64,000 nucleotides of DNA, taken from positions 1 through 64,000 of the forward strand of contig JBMNTN010000004.1 of NCBI GenBank assembly GCA_050945755.1, given 5' to 3'. Within the stretch, counting starts at the first letter, position 1. Every line of letters starts with the position of its first letter. This DNA comes from JAQVXR01 sp050945755 (lineage in GTDB: Bacteria > Bacillota > Dehalobacteriia > Dehalobacteriales > Dehalobacteriaceae). Position numbers and translations under genes: made by a program. A model generated the notes under the pieces. The model was not told the DNA's origin, searched no databases, and saw nothing but the letters and a program-made list of their open reading frames with translations. This document shows positions 26,425 through 34,233 of this stretch, piece by piece.

Positions 26425-26569
26425 AAAGCAGCTTTATAAAGGGAGCATGAATTCGGTACATCGGTGCAGGCCGATAATTGCTGCCACAACTTACATTGCT
26501 GTTGATACGGAGGAAGGATAGCTAGTCTCGAGTAAGCACCAAGAGCATAATTTGACAGGTTGGTGGCAG
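26425..26569 (+). ncRNA. Cobalamin-riboswitch-like element (possible EutX/Rli55-type sRNA)
   Basis: The order AA..GG.A, CGGTGCAGGCCG (a stem ATCGG/CCGAT at 26460-26474), GCTGCCACAACT, then GGAAGG and AGTC.CGAG..AGCACC follows the core of the cobalamin riboswitch consensus. CTGCCACAAC (26481-26490) can instead pair with GTTGGTGGCAG (26559-26569, one bulged G), an apparent switching helix that would disrupt the core. Enterococcus EutX and Listeria Rli55 are adenosylcobalamin-riboswitch RNAs in eut loci that sequester EutV. A covariance search was not possible here. Confidence 0.65.
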
Positions 26570-26628
26570 GGGTTTGCTTTAAAAAATTACATTACGGAAG
26601 GATGTATTATTTGTTTGAGTGCCACATT

Positions 26629-26666
26629 TTAAGTGTGGCATGACTTAAAAAAGTCAGAAATGACTT
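26629..26666 (+). promoter_or_regulatory. Overlapping inverted repeats upstream of the sigma-54 promoter
   Basis: TGCCACA-N7-TGTGGCA (26630-26650) is a perfect 7-bp inverted repeat. It runs into TGACTT-AAAA-AAGTCA-GAAA-TGACTT, where the middle AAGTCA can pair with either neighbour. The centre is about 110 bases before the expected sigma-54 start, the usual place for an enhancer site. As RNA the same bases form competing hairpins, and TGTGGCA could also pair with the riboswitch core. Confidence 0.6.
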
Positions 26667-26728
26667 GGGTAAAGAACAGCCTAATTATGTGAACTATGAC
26701 GCGTAAGCATTACAGGTTGCGCTGACAA

Positions 26729-26744
26729 TGGCATGATTTTTGCA
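26729..26744 (+). promoter_or_regulatory. Sigma-54 promoter
   Basis: TGGCATGATTTTTGCA has GG and GC exactly ten bases apart, matching the -24/-12 consensus TGGCAC-N5-TTGCA with one change. Transcription would start near 26755 and read the second eut block from the leader ORF through eutS. An enhancer-binding protein would be required; none is in the window. Confidence 0.75.
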
Positions 26745-26866
26745 TGGATATAATAGTGGTTTTCCAGGTTATTATGATGGCACTATTGAACATTAAAAAA
26801 ATTTACCGAACCTGATAATAAAACAAAATTTTTCGTTAGAAGAAGATTTTTATTAGGGGGTGGTTA

Positions 26867-26932
26867 ATGAGCCCTTTCGAGTGCCCGATGCAAAGCTTGA
26901 GGGCGACAATGGGAAAGGCGAGTAGGAGTTGA
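26867..26932 (+). CDS. Putative 21-residue leader peptide
   Basis: ATG at 26867 follows a strong AGGGGGTGG ribosome-binding site and opens 21 codons (MSPFECPMQSLRATMGKASRS). Its stop TGA overlaps the AGGAG before eutS, so its translation would reach and could control the eutS start. No homologue is known to me; it may be a leader peptide or chance. Confidence 0.4.
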   Translation: MSPFECPMQSLRATMGKASRS

Positions 26933-26956
26933 TAATTTGTGGATGGAAGCTCAAAC

Positions 26957-27289
26957 ATGAAACAGCGGCTGATTCAAGAATACGTTCCGGGGAAACAGGT
27001 AACTCTGGCTCATGTGATTGCCAGTCCTGTTAAAATGCTTTTCGAAAAACTAGGGTTGCCGGAACAAGGAGCCATTGGGATTCTTACCTTAACGCCGGGG
27101 GAAACAGCAATTATTGCGGCAGATGTAGCCACTAAAGCGGCGGAGGTAGAAATCGGTTTTTTGGATCGTTTTACCGGGGCCGTGGTTATTACCGGTGATG
27201 TTGCTAGTGTAGAAACTGCATTAAAAATGGTAAACCAAGTGTTGGAGTCGGAATTGAGCTTTGCGCCGGCGAGGATGACCAGGTCATGA
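26957..27289 (+). CDS. eutS: Microcompartment shell protein EutS
   Basis: A 110-residue circularly permuted BMC protein. [16 protein letters not shown] at the N-terminus and [15 protein letters not shown] are EutS/PduU signatures. Its bent hexamer is thought to sit at shell edges. ATG 26957 matches the length of known EutS; an in-frame GTG at 26939 has a better-placed AGGAG and could add six residues. The stop overlaps eutP by four bases. It is the first recognised gene after the sigma-54 promoter. Confidence 0.93.
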   Translation: MKQRLIQEYVPGKQVTLAHVIASPVKMLFEKLGLPEQGAIGILTLTPGETAIIAADVATKAAEVEIGFLDRFTGAVVITGDVASVETALKMVNQVLESELSFAPARMTRS

Positions 27290-27723
27290 GTAAAGCAAGG
27301 GTAATGCTTGTAGGAGCTGTGGGAAGCGGAAAGACAACTTTGGTCAGGGCTCTTCACGGAAATTGCGATTCGGTTACGAAGACTCAAGCTATGGAGTACA
27401 CTGCTAATTCAATAGACACGCCGGGGGAATTTATTGAAAATCCCTTTTTTTATCGGGCGTTGTTTGCCACCTCATTGGAAGCAGAAGTGATTATTTTTAT
27501 TCAGGATGCGACCAGGGAGAAATCGGTTTTTCCTCCAGGGTTTGCCGGGGCATTTTCCAAGCGTACCATTGGCGTAGTGACTAAGGTCGATCATCCAACA
27601 GCCAATGTGGAAAGAGCGAGTCGGTTTTTAAAAGGCTTAGGGTTGAGCGGACCTGTAACAAATGTATCAGCGATTACGGGTGAAGGATTGGATGAGTTAA
27701 AAAAAGTAATAAATTGGGCTTAG
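27286..27723 (+). CDS. eutP: EutP (GTPase-like; ethanolamine utilisation)
   Basis: A 145-residue P-loop protein. Walker [10 protein letters not shown] is at about residues 9-17, the switch/G3 region has IDTPGEF, and G4 is TKVDHP. EutP/PduV proteins are small Ras-like NTPases; acetate kinase activity has been reported for EutP of Salmonella. The ATG overlaps the eutS stop (ATGA), implying coupling. Partner location at the compartment surface is inferred from PduV. Confidence 0.92.
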   Translation: MSKARVMLVGAVGSGKTTLVRALHGNCDSVTKTQAMEYTANSIDTPGEFIENPFFYRALFATSLEAEVIIFIQDATREKSVFPPGFAGAFSKRTIGVVTKVDHPTANVERASRFLKGLGLSGPVTNVSAITGEGLDELKKVINWA

Positions 27724-27746
27724 TTCTTTGAGAGGAGGTACTTTAT

Positions 27747-29111
27747 TTGAATCTGACAGCAAAGGTATATAACAAGTTTTTTTCCTTCAAGACTGTTAAA
27801 GAAGTGTTGGCAAAAGCAAATGAAGAAAAATCCGGCGACATGCTTGCTGGAATTGGTGCGGAGTCCGCATCAGAAAGGGTGGCGGCGAAACTGGTACTAA
27901 GCCGCTTGACATTGGAAGACATCTATAATAACCCGGTGATTCCTTACGAGACCGATGAGGTCACACGAGTTATTTATGATGGTTTGAATATGACTATCTA
28001 CAACAAATTTAAAAACTGTACCGTTGGTGAGCTTAGAGATTATATCTTAGACAGCGATACTACAGATGAAGATATCAAGCAGCTTGGCCGGGGATTAACC
28101 AGTGAAATGATTGCCGGAGTGGCCAAATTGATGTCTAATCTGGACCTGGTGTATGCTTCTAAGAAGATCAGGAACCAAGCACATTGCAATACCACCATCG
28201 GCGTTCCCGGTACTCTGGCATTCCGTAACCAGCCTAACCATCCGACGGATAGTATTGAAGGAATTATGGCTTCCATGAAAGAGGGTCTGACATTTGGGGC
28301 CGGTGATGCTGTGATCGGGATTAACCCGGTGGAAGATAATGCCGAAACAGTAAAGAGACAATTGGAAGCTATTAAATCGTTTATGGAGAAATGGGAAATT
28401 CCGACTCAGGTTTGTATTCTGGCTCACGTGACGACCCAGATGAAAGCTGTGGAGAAGGGTGCGCCGCAAGATCTTTTCTTCCAAAGTATTGCAGGAAGTC
28501 AGTCAGCAAACGAGGCATTTGGGATTTCCGCCGCTCTCATTCATGAAGCATATGACATGGCGATGCATAAAGGTACCGGTACCGGGCCTAATCTTATGTA
28601 TTTTGAAACAGGTCAAGGCTCGGAAATTTCCTTGGAATGCCACCATGGAGTGGACGAAATGACATTGGAAGCCCGGACTTATGGTTTTGGCCGGGAGTAT
28701 AAACCTTTTATGGTGAACAATGTATCCGGGTTTATTGGTCCGGAAACCATTTACGACGGCCGGGAAGTAATTAGGGCTGATCTGGAAGACCTGTTTATGG
28801 GGAAAATACATGGTCTGCCTATGGGTATTGCCCCCTGCTATACCAATCATATGAAAGCAGATCAAAATGATCAGGAAATCGGCACCATGCTCTGCGCGAT
28901 GGCCGGATCAAACTACTTTATGGGGGTTCCGGGCGGCGACGATATTATGCTTAGTTACCAGGATACCAGTTACCATGATGACGCCAGTGTCCGGGAGATC
29001 TTGGGCTTAAGGCCGCTGCCGGAGTTTGAAAAATGGTTGGAAAAGATGGGCTTTATGGAGAATGGTAAGCTGACTAAATTAGCCGGAGACCTGTCTGCTT
29101 TTGATAGATAA
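27747..29111 (+). CDS. eutB: Ethanolamine ammonia-lyase large subunit, copy 2
   Basis: A 454-residue EutB, the same length as copy 1 but differing over much of its sequence, including regions near the active site (for example EYKPFMVNNVSGFIGPET here against HYKPFLVNTVVGFIGPEY there). The start TTG follows GAGAGGAGG. It is followed by its own EutC, and lies after the eutS-eutP pair and before eutA, the classical order. It therefore looks like the canonical enzyme, with copy 1 the extra one, but either could have shifted substrate. Confidence 0.95.
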   Translation: MNLTAKVYNKFFSFKTVKEVLAKANEEKSGDMLAGIGAESASERVAAKLVLSRLTLEDIYNNPVIPYETDEVTRVIYDGLNMTIYNKFKNCTVGELRDYILDSDTTDEDIKQLGRGLTSEMIAGVAKLMSNLDLVYASKKIRNQAHCNTTIGVPGTLAFRNQPNHPTDSIEGIMASMKEGLTFGAGDAVIGINPVEDNAETVKRQLEAIKSFMEKWEIPTQVCILAHVTTQMKAVEKGAPQDLFFQSIAGSQSANEAFGISAALIHEAYDMAMHKGTGTGPNLMYFETGQGSEISLECHHGVDEMTLEARTYGFGREYKPFMVNNVSGFIGPETIYDGREVIRADLEDLFMGKIHGLPMGIAPCYTNHMKADQNDQEIGTMLCAMAGSNYFMGVPGGDDIMLSYQDTSYHDDASVREILGLRPLPEFEKWLEKMGFMENGKLTKLAGDLSAFDR

Positions 29112-29127
29112 TCAGGAGGTGAGAGAA

Positions 29128-30039
29128 ATGGCAGCAGATAATCAGATGGAAAGATTAATTATTGAAAATGTGATGAAGGAATTGGCAAAGAGAGGCATGC
29201 TGAATGGCGGAGAAGCCAATCAGACTCCGGAAACGGTTAAAACCGAAAGCCGTGACTGTCAGGTTGCGGTTTCCAGCAAGGAGGAAGAACCTATTTGCGT
29301 ACCGGATATCAGCGGGTGCTGGATTCCTGATCCCGTAAACTATGATGCGGTCATGGCCATGAAGGAGTCAACTCCTGCCAGAATTGGGCTGTACCGGGCT
29401 GGAGCACGGCCGAAAACCGATTCCTTTTTGAAGTTTTTAGCCGATCATGCTCAAGCGATGGATGCGGTGTTTCTTGATGTATCAGAAGAGTTTTTAGAAA
29501 AAATGGGCCTTTTGGTTGTTCAAACAGCCGCAAAGGATAAAGATGAGTTTTTGAAACGGCCCGATTTGGGAAGAGAACTTTCAGAAGATGGGAAAAAGCT
29601 GGTTTTAGAAAAATGCCAGAAGAACCCTCAAGTTCAGATTCTTGTTGTAGATGGCCTTAGCTCTGCTGCAATAGAAGCAAATATTCCCGATATACTGCCC
29701 GCTTTGATGCAGGGACTAAATACTGCCGGAATCAAAGTAGGAACGCCCCTCTTTATTAAGAACGGCCGAGTCGGAGTTCAGGATGAAGTTGGTATGTTGC
29801 TTGGTGCAGAGATGGTAATTTCTTTAATCGGTGAGCGGCCCGGTCTTGTCACGGCAAACAGCATGAGTGCGTATATGATTTATAAGCCAACGGAAAACAC
29901 GGTAGAAGCCGACCGAACGATGATTTCCAATATTCACAAGGGCGGTACCCCGCCGGCTGAAGCGGGAGCACTGTTGGTGGACATTATTAAGCAGATTTTG
30001 GCTGCTAAATGCAGCGGAATGAAATTAAACCTTCAATAA
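29128..30039 (+). CDS. eutC: Ethanolamine ammonia-lyase small subunit, copy 2
   Basis: A 303-residue EutC with STPARIGLYRAGARP, DGLSSAAIE, IGERPGLVTANSMSAY and NIHKGGTPPAEAG. The ATG at 29128 with AGGAGGTGAGAG is preferred over an upstream codon overlapping the eutB2 end. Its N-terminus (MERLIIENVMKELAKRG) is an amphipathic helix joined by a linker, again like an encapsulation peptide, yet not similar in sequence to that of EutC1. Confidence 0.95.
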   Translation: MAADNQMERLIIENVMKELAKRGMLNGGEANQTPETVKTESRDCQVAVSSKEEEPICVPDISGCWIPDPVNYDAVMAMKESTPARIGLYRAGARPKTDSFLKFLADHAQAMDAVFLDVSEEFLEKMGLLVVQTAAKDKDEFLKRPDLGRELSEDGKKLVLEKCQKNPQVQILVVDGLSSAAIEANIPDILPALMQGLNTAGIKVGTPLFIKNGRVGVQDEVGMLLGAEMVISLIGERPGLVTANSMSAYMIYKPTENTVEADRTMISNIHKGGTPPAEAGALLVDIIKQILAAKCSGMKLNLQ

Positions 30040-30075
30040 AAAAAGAAACGGCGGTTTTTGAAGGTGGTGAGTTAG

Positions 30076-31545
30076 ATAGAGACGAGCAATAAACAAAGCA
30101 TAATCAGTGTGGGAATAGATATAGGGACAACAACCACCCAATTGGTGATCAGCCGTTTAACGATCAAAAATATTGCACCGGGTACAGCGGTACCACGGAT
30201 GGAGATAACGGATAAAGAAGTACTGCACCGGAGCGATATTCATTTCACCCCCCTAAAGGACCACAATATAATAGATACGGTAGCGGTTGTGCGGATCGTG
30301 GAAAAAGAATATAAGGATGCGGGCCTTTGTCCGGAAGAGATTGATACAGGAGCGGTAATCATCACAGGAGAAACGGCGAAGAAGGAAAATGCGAAGAACA
30401 TGCTGGAATCGATGGCAGGTTTGGCGGGAGATTTTGTGGTAGCGACAGCCGGTGTAAATCTGGAATCGATCTTGGCGGGAAAAGGTTCGGGAGCGTCGGC
30501 ATATTCGAAAGAAAGGCACCGGGTAACGTTAAACATGGATATCGGAGGAGGGACTTCCAATATCGGTGTTTTCCGGGAAGGGAACACGATAGATACGGCC
30601 TGTTTGAATATAGGGGGTCATTTAATCGAGTTGGAGCGAGAGCGGGATAAGATCATATATATTGCGGAACCGGCCCGGGCGATTTTAAGGGAGTGCGGCC
30701 TTCCCCTGGTGGTAGGGGAGCGAGTTGAATTGGAAACTTTAAAAACTGTTGGATTGACAATGGCCCGGTCTCTGGTGGAAGCAATTTCAAAAAAAGAGCT
30801 GTCAAGTATCACCAAGGAACTTTTAATGACAGCGCCGTTACGTCTGGATTATCCTGTGGAACGTGTGATGATCTCAGGTGGTGTGGCGGATTATGTATAC
30901 AGTGATTTTAAACCGATGTCGGTATCCCAAGTATCACAATGGGGAGATATGGGTCCCTTGTTAGGATGGGCAGTGGGAGAAGAATTGAAGAGAGCGGGGA
31001 TCGAACCGGTGAGACCCGGTGAGACGATTCGGGCCACAGTGATCGGAGCGGGCACCCACTCGGTAAATTTAAGCGGGAGTACCATATCGGTAAAAGAAGA
31101 GACGCTTCCGATGCGCAATGTAACGGTGGTATCCCCTTTTATAGGAGGAATGCCGGAAGAAGTGAATGAGATCGCCCGTAAGGTAGAAGAGACGGTGGGG
31201 CGCGTGACTGCAGACGGCGGAGGGGAGAACCTGGCGATAGCGATGGAAGGTCCGGCGGAGCCATCATTTAAGGCGATCCAAAAGCTGGCGGAAGGTTTAG
31301 TGATAGGTGCGGGAGAGTATCTAAAGGATGGAAAGCCGTTAGTGCTGGTTCTCCAAAAAGATTGTGCTAAAGTATTGGGCCAATGCTTGGGAGTTCTTCT
31401 GGGAGAGGATAGAGAAATTGTCTGTATCGACCAGATCCGAGTGGACGAAGGAGACTATATAGACATCGGAAAGCCTTTAATGGGGGGTCGTGTAGTTCCG
31501 GTGGTGGTAAAGACATTGGTATTTGAAAGTTCGGTAAAGAGTTAG
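30076..31545 (+). CDS. eutA: Ethanolamine ammonia-lyase reactivase EutA
   Basis: EutA exchanges damaged cobalamin from EutBC using ATP. Hsp70/actin-like fold motifs are GIDIGTTTTQ at the N-terminus and MDIGGGTSNIGVF near residue 155; the C-terminal GDYIDIGKPLMGG is typical. The first standard start is GTG at 30109, but homology to enterobacterial EutA (which reads NTRQLLSVGIDIG) continues upstream as SNKQSIISVGIDIG. An ATA at 30076, five bases after GGTGGTGAG, is the likely start, giving 489 residues; with GTG it is 478. Confidence 0.9.
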   Translation: METSNKQSIISVGIDIGTTTTQLVISRLTIKNIAPGTAVPRMEITDKEVLHRSDIHFTPLKDHNIIDTVAVVRIVEKEYKDAGLCPEEIDTGAVIITGETAKKENAKNMLESMAGLAGDFVVATAGVNLESILAGKGSGASAYSKERHRVTLNMDIGGGTSNIGVFREGNTIDTACLNIGGHLIELERERDKIIYIAEPARAILRECGLPLVVGERVELETLKTVGLTMARSLVEAISKKELSSITKELLMTAPLRLDYPVERVMISGGVADYVYSDFKPMSVSQVSQWGDMGPLLGWAVGEELKRAGIEPVRPGETIRATVIGAGTHSVNLSGSTISVKEETLPMRNVTVVSPFIGGMPEEVNEIARKVEETVGRVTADGGGENLAIAMEGPAEPSFKAIQKLAEGLVIGAGEYLKDGKPLVLVLQKDCAKVLGQCLGVLLGEDREIVCIDQIRVDEGDYIDIGKPLMGGRVVPVVVKTLVFESSVKS

Positions 31546-31571
31546 GAATAAAGGGCAGGAGGTAAAGATGA

Positions 31572-32234
31572 ATGGCTGTATTGGATCCCATAAAAGCCGA
31601 AATACTGGCGGTAAAATTTATTCCCAACGTAGCCAAAGACTTGGCGGAAAGTATGAAACTAAGACCTGAGCAAAGAAGTATCGGGATGTTTACCTGTAAT
31701 ATTGATGATGTGGGCTATACTGCGATAGATGAGGCAACGAAAAAAGCGGATGTAGAGGTTGTTTACGCCCGTTCGTTTTACGCTGGTGCAGCCCATGCTT
31801 CGGGTCCATTGTCCGGAGAATTTATCGGGATATTGGCGGGACCGGACCCGGCGGAAGTGAAAGCAGGTTTGGAAGCAGCTACCCAGCTGATCAATGAAGA
31901 AGCATTTTTCTATACTGCCGACCCGGAAGGAAAGATTGCCTTTTATGCATATACCATTTCCCGGACAGGCACCTATCTTTCCCAAGTGGCAGGTATTCCG
32001 GTAGGGGAACCGCTAGCATACTTGATTGCGCCTCCGCTGGAATCTGTTTATGGAGTAGATGCGGCGCTAAAAGCAGCGGAAGTGAAAATGGGTGTATGGT
32101 ACGGGCCTCCGGGAGAAACAAACTTTGGTGGCGCCCTGCTGAGTGGTTCACAAAGTGCGTGCAAAGCGGCGTGTGAAGCTTTCCGTGATACGGTGGTAGG
32201 GGTAGCAAGAAATCCCAAGGATTACGAGGGATAA
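31572..32234 (+). CDS. eutL: Trimeric shell protein EutL
   Basis: A 220-residue tandem-BMC protein forming pseudohexameric trimers with a gated central pore, which in EutL can bind ethanolamine or cobalamin. Conserved parts include TCNIDDVGYTAIDEATKKA, FYAGAAHASGPLSGE and YGPPGETNFGGALLSG. The length is standard. The ATG follows AGGAGG. Confidence 0.96.
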   Translation: MAVLDPIKAEILAVKFIPNVAKDLAESMKLRPEQRSIGMFTCNIDDVGYTAIDEATKKADVEVVYARSFYAGAAHASGPLSGEFIGILAGPDPAEVKAGLEAATQLINEEAFFYTADPEGKIAFYAYTISRTGTYLSQVAGIPVGEPLAYLIAPPLESVYGVDAALKAAEVKMGVWYGPPGETNFGGALLSGSQSACKAACEAFRDTVVGVARNPKDYEG

Positions 32235-32277
32235 TTGAAGGACCCCGTGAGGGGTTGGACCGAGGAGGTCGAGGAAG

Positions 32278-33033
32278 ATGAGAGCGATAACGGAAACAGA
32301 ACTTCGTGATATGTACAAAAAAACGGAGTTCACCACTTTCAATCTGCCGGCAGGGGCACGTTTGACCCCGGCGGCAGCCCAATTCTTAAGCGAACGGAGA
32401 ATCCAGGTGTTGGATGGTCCGGGAAAAACGGGCGCTAAGGTTTCGGGTCAAGCAGTGGCGGCAGATGGAAGGGGAAAGAGGGAATCATTTTCAGCGGCTG
32501 ATTTTAAGGGGCAAAAACCGGAGCACATGACTCACCTGAAAGGAAGTACCCTGGTATTAAAAAACCATAGTCGGATTAAATTCCGGGGAAAAGTGGACAG
32601 TTTTGAGGCCCATTTGATTAATGCAATAATTGATATGGAAGGGGTTGGGCATCAGGAACTGGCGAAAGACCTGAAGGAGATACTGAATTTTATCCGGCAG
32701 ATGCTCAGGGCAGAGGTGAAAGAAGAAGCACTGGAAATGATTAATTTTCATGGTTGGTCGCCGGAGGAGATCCGGGATCGGTCCCACTACCCGGAAAAGT
32801 ATTACGGTGTGAGTCATCTGCTACCAAATCCGGGTCAGGGGATACTGATGGCAAAGCTGAATTTTCTCCGCACCCAGGTGCGGGAACTGGAATTGGCAGC
32901 AATAGATGCTTTTTGTCCAACAGCGGAAGAAGTGGAGCGGGAAGATATTATTCAAAGTTTAAATAGGTTGAGCAGTTTGATCTATATCATGATGGTACAA
33001 CTGATATCCGGTCATTATCGGGTAGGTTGTTAG
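32278..33033 (+). CDS. eutT: Cobalamin adenosyltransferase EutT
   Basis: EutT makes adenosylcobalamin for EutBC from ATP and reduced cobalamin. The 251-residue protein has the EutT N-terminal ITETELRDMYKK and the adenosyltransferase core with KFRGKVDSFEAHL and the C-terminal LNFLRTQVRELELAAI. The HX11CCX2C metal site of Salmonella EutT is absent: the N-terminal half holds no Cys. This fits metal-independent EutT variants. The neighbouring PduS-like protein could supply the cobalamin reduction step. Confidence 0.9.
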   Translation: MRAITETELRDMYKKTEFTTFNLPAGARLTPAAAQFLSERRIQVLDGPGKTGAKVSGQAVAADGRGKRESFSAADFKGQKPEHMTHLKGSTLVLKNHSRIKFRGKVDSFEAHLINAIIDMEGVGHQELAKDLKEILNFIRQMLRAEVKEEALEMINFHGWSPEEIRDRSHYPEKYYGVSHLLPNPGQGILMAKLNFLRTQVRELELAAIDAFCPTAEEVEREDIIQSLNRLSSLIYIMMVQLISGHYRVGC

Positions 33034-33051
33034 ATAGGAGAAGGTTAAAAC

Positions 33052-33888
33052 ATGGACTTCTTAAAAAATGCCAACCGGCTGATAGAACAATTTGAAGAAA
33101 CCATTACCCAACCGTTACCGGTAAAAAAAGGATCTAAGCTTTACACGGGAGTGGACTTGGGTACCGCCTATATAGTACTGGCGGTGGTAGATGAAAAGGG
33201 ACAGCCAGTGACAGGAGCCATGCAATATGCGGAAGTAGTCAAAGACGGATTGATTGTTGATTACGTTGGCGCAGTAAATATGGTAAAGAAACTGAAAGCT
33301 CAGGTAGAAGAAAAACTTGGCGTAGAATTGGAGACAGCGGGAGCGGCCTATCCGCCCGGGACAGCAGTGGGAGACCGGAAGGCGATCCAATATGTAGCCG
33401 AAGGAGCCGGGTTTGAAGTGACCAGGTTAGTGGACGAACCTACTGGAGCCAATCAGGTACTGGGGATAAAAGACGGAGCCGTAGTGGATATCGGGGGAGG
33501 AACTACCGGGATAGCAGTTTTAAAAGACGGAAAGGTAATCTATGTTGGGGATGAGCCGACAGGAGGGACCCACTTTAGCCTGGTAGTGGCGGGAGCATAT
33601 CATGTTTCTTTTGCTGAGGCGGAAAAGATGAAAACGGAAAAATCCCGGCATAAGGAGCTGCTTCCGGTGGTAAAACCGGTGATGCAGAAGGTGGCGTCGA
33701 TTATTGGGAGGCATATAGAGAAGTATCATGTGGACCACATTTATCTGGCAGGAGGGACAAGCTGTTTTACAGATATAGAGAAAGTGGTGGAAGCGGAGGT
33801 AGGTGTGCCCACCTACAAGCCGGGAAATCCATTTTTGGTGACCCCGCTGGGTATAGCCCTAAGTGCAGCGGCAAATAGGGAGGGTTAA
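33052..33888 (+). CDS. eutJ: EutJ, Hsp70-like chaperone
   Basis: A 278-residue actin/Hsp70-fold protein with VDLGTAYIVLAVVDE (about residues 33-47), the VDEPTGANQVLGI segment and VDIGGGTTGIAVL (about 146-158). EutJ is conserved in eut loci and is assumed to help assembly or refolding of lumen enzymes; its exact task is unproven. Its last third was copied to 25358-25682. The next gene follows after two bases. Confidence 0.93.
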   Translation: MDFLKNANRLIEQFEETITQPLPVKKGSKLYTGVDLGTAYIVLAVVDEKGQPVTGAMQYAEVVKDGLIVDYVGAVNMVKKLKAQVEEKLGVELETAGAAYPPGTAVGDRKAIQYVAEGAGFEVTRLVDEPTGANQVLGIKDGAVVDIGGGTTGIAVLKDGKVIYVGDEPTGGTHFSLVVAGAYHVSFAEAEKMKTEKSRHKELLPVVKPVMQKVASIIGRHIEKYHVDHIYLAGGTSCFTDIEKVVEAEVGVPTYKPGNPFLVTPLGIALSAAANREG

Positions 33889-33908
33889 AAGTGGCGGTAA
33901 GAATCCAA
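33561..33908 (+). repeat. Source of duplicated segment, left part
   Basis: Counterpart of 25358-25705. The eutJ reading frame is intact here, which indicates that this is the parental copy. Confidence 0.95.
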
Positions 33909-34232
33909 TTTATCAAGTCTCCATCGCCGGGGACAATGGCTATTCTCGCGCGGAGGCGTACGGGACATCCGGAAGGAAAACCCGTGCCGGGCGCGGTAGG
34001 CCTGGTGCAGGGCCCACTGGCGGACATGATCGCGGCCTCGGATGTGGCGGAAAAAGCGGCCCAAGTAGAGGTGGAAGAAATCCGGGGTGTATGTCCCCAG
34101 CATGTTACCTTAATTGGCATTTTCGGAGATATTGCAGATGTGGAAACAGCCTTAAAAGCAGTGACTGCCTATTTTGCCGATGAGAAAAAAGGACTGAAGC
34201 AATTGTCACAAGGGGAAAGCGGGGTGATATAG
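33891..34232 (+). CDS. Second EutS/PduU-like permuted shell protein
   Basis: A 113-residue protein with the permuted BMC order: an N-terminal strand segment (SPSPGTMAILARR) followed by PVPGAVGLVQGPLADMIAASD, the helix AEKAAQVEVEE, and LIGIFGDIADVETAL. It is only distantly like EutS, lacking the YVPGKQVTL signature and carrying an Arg-rich segment ARRRTGHPEGK. It contains one Cys in IRGVCPQH that may face the pore. Exact subfamily unknown. Start GTG behind GGGAGGG. Confidence 0.75.
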   Translation: MAVRIQFIKSPSPGTMAILARRRTGHPEGKPVPGAVGLVQGPLADMIAASDVAEKAAQVEVEEIRGVCPQHVTLIGIFGDIADVETALKAVTAYFADEKKGLKQLSQGESGVI

Positions 34233-34233
34233 G

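Noticed and set aside
26640..26940. Canonical ANTAR double hairpin after the riboswitch-like element, as in EutX
   Set aside because: No pair of hairpins with a six-base loop having A1 and G4 could be found; the hairpins present have other loops.
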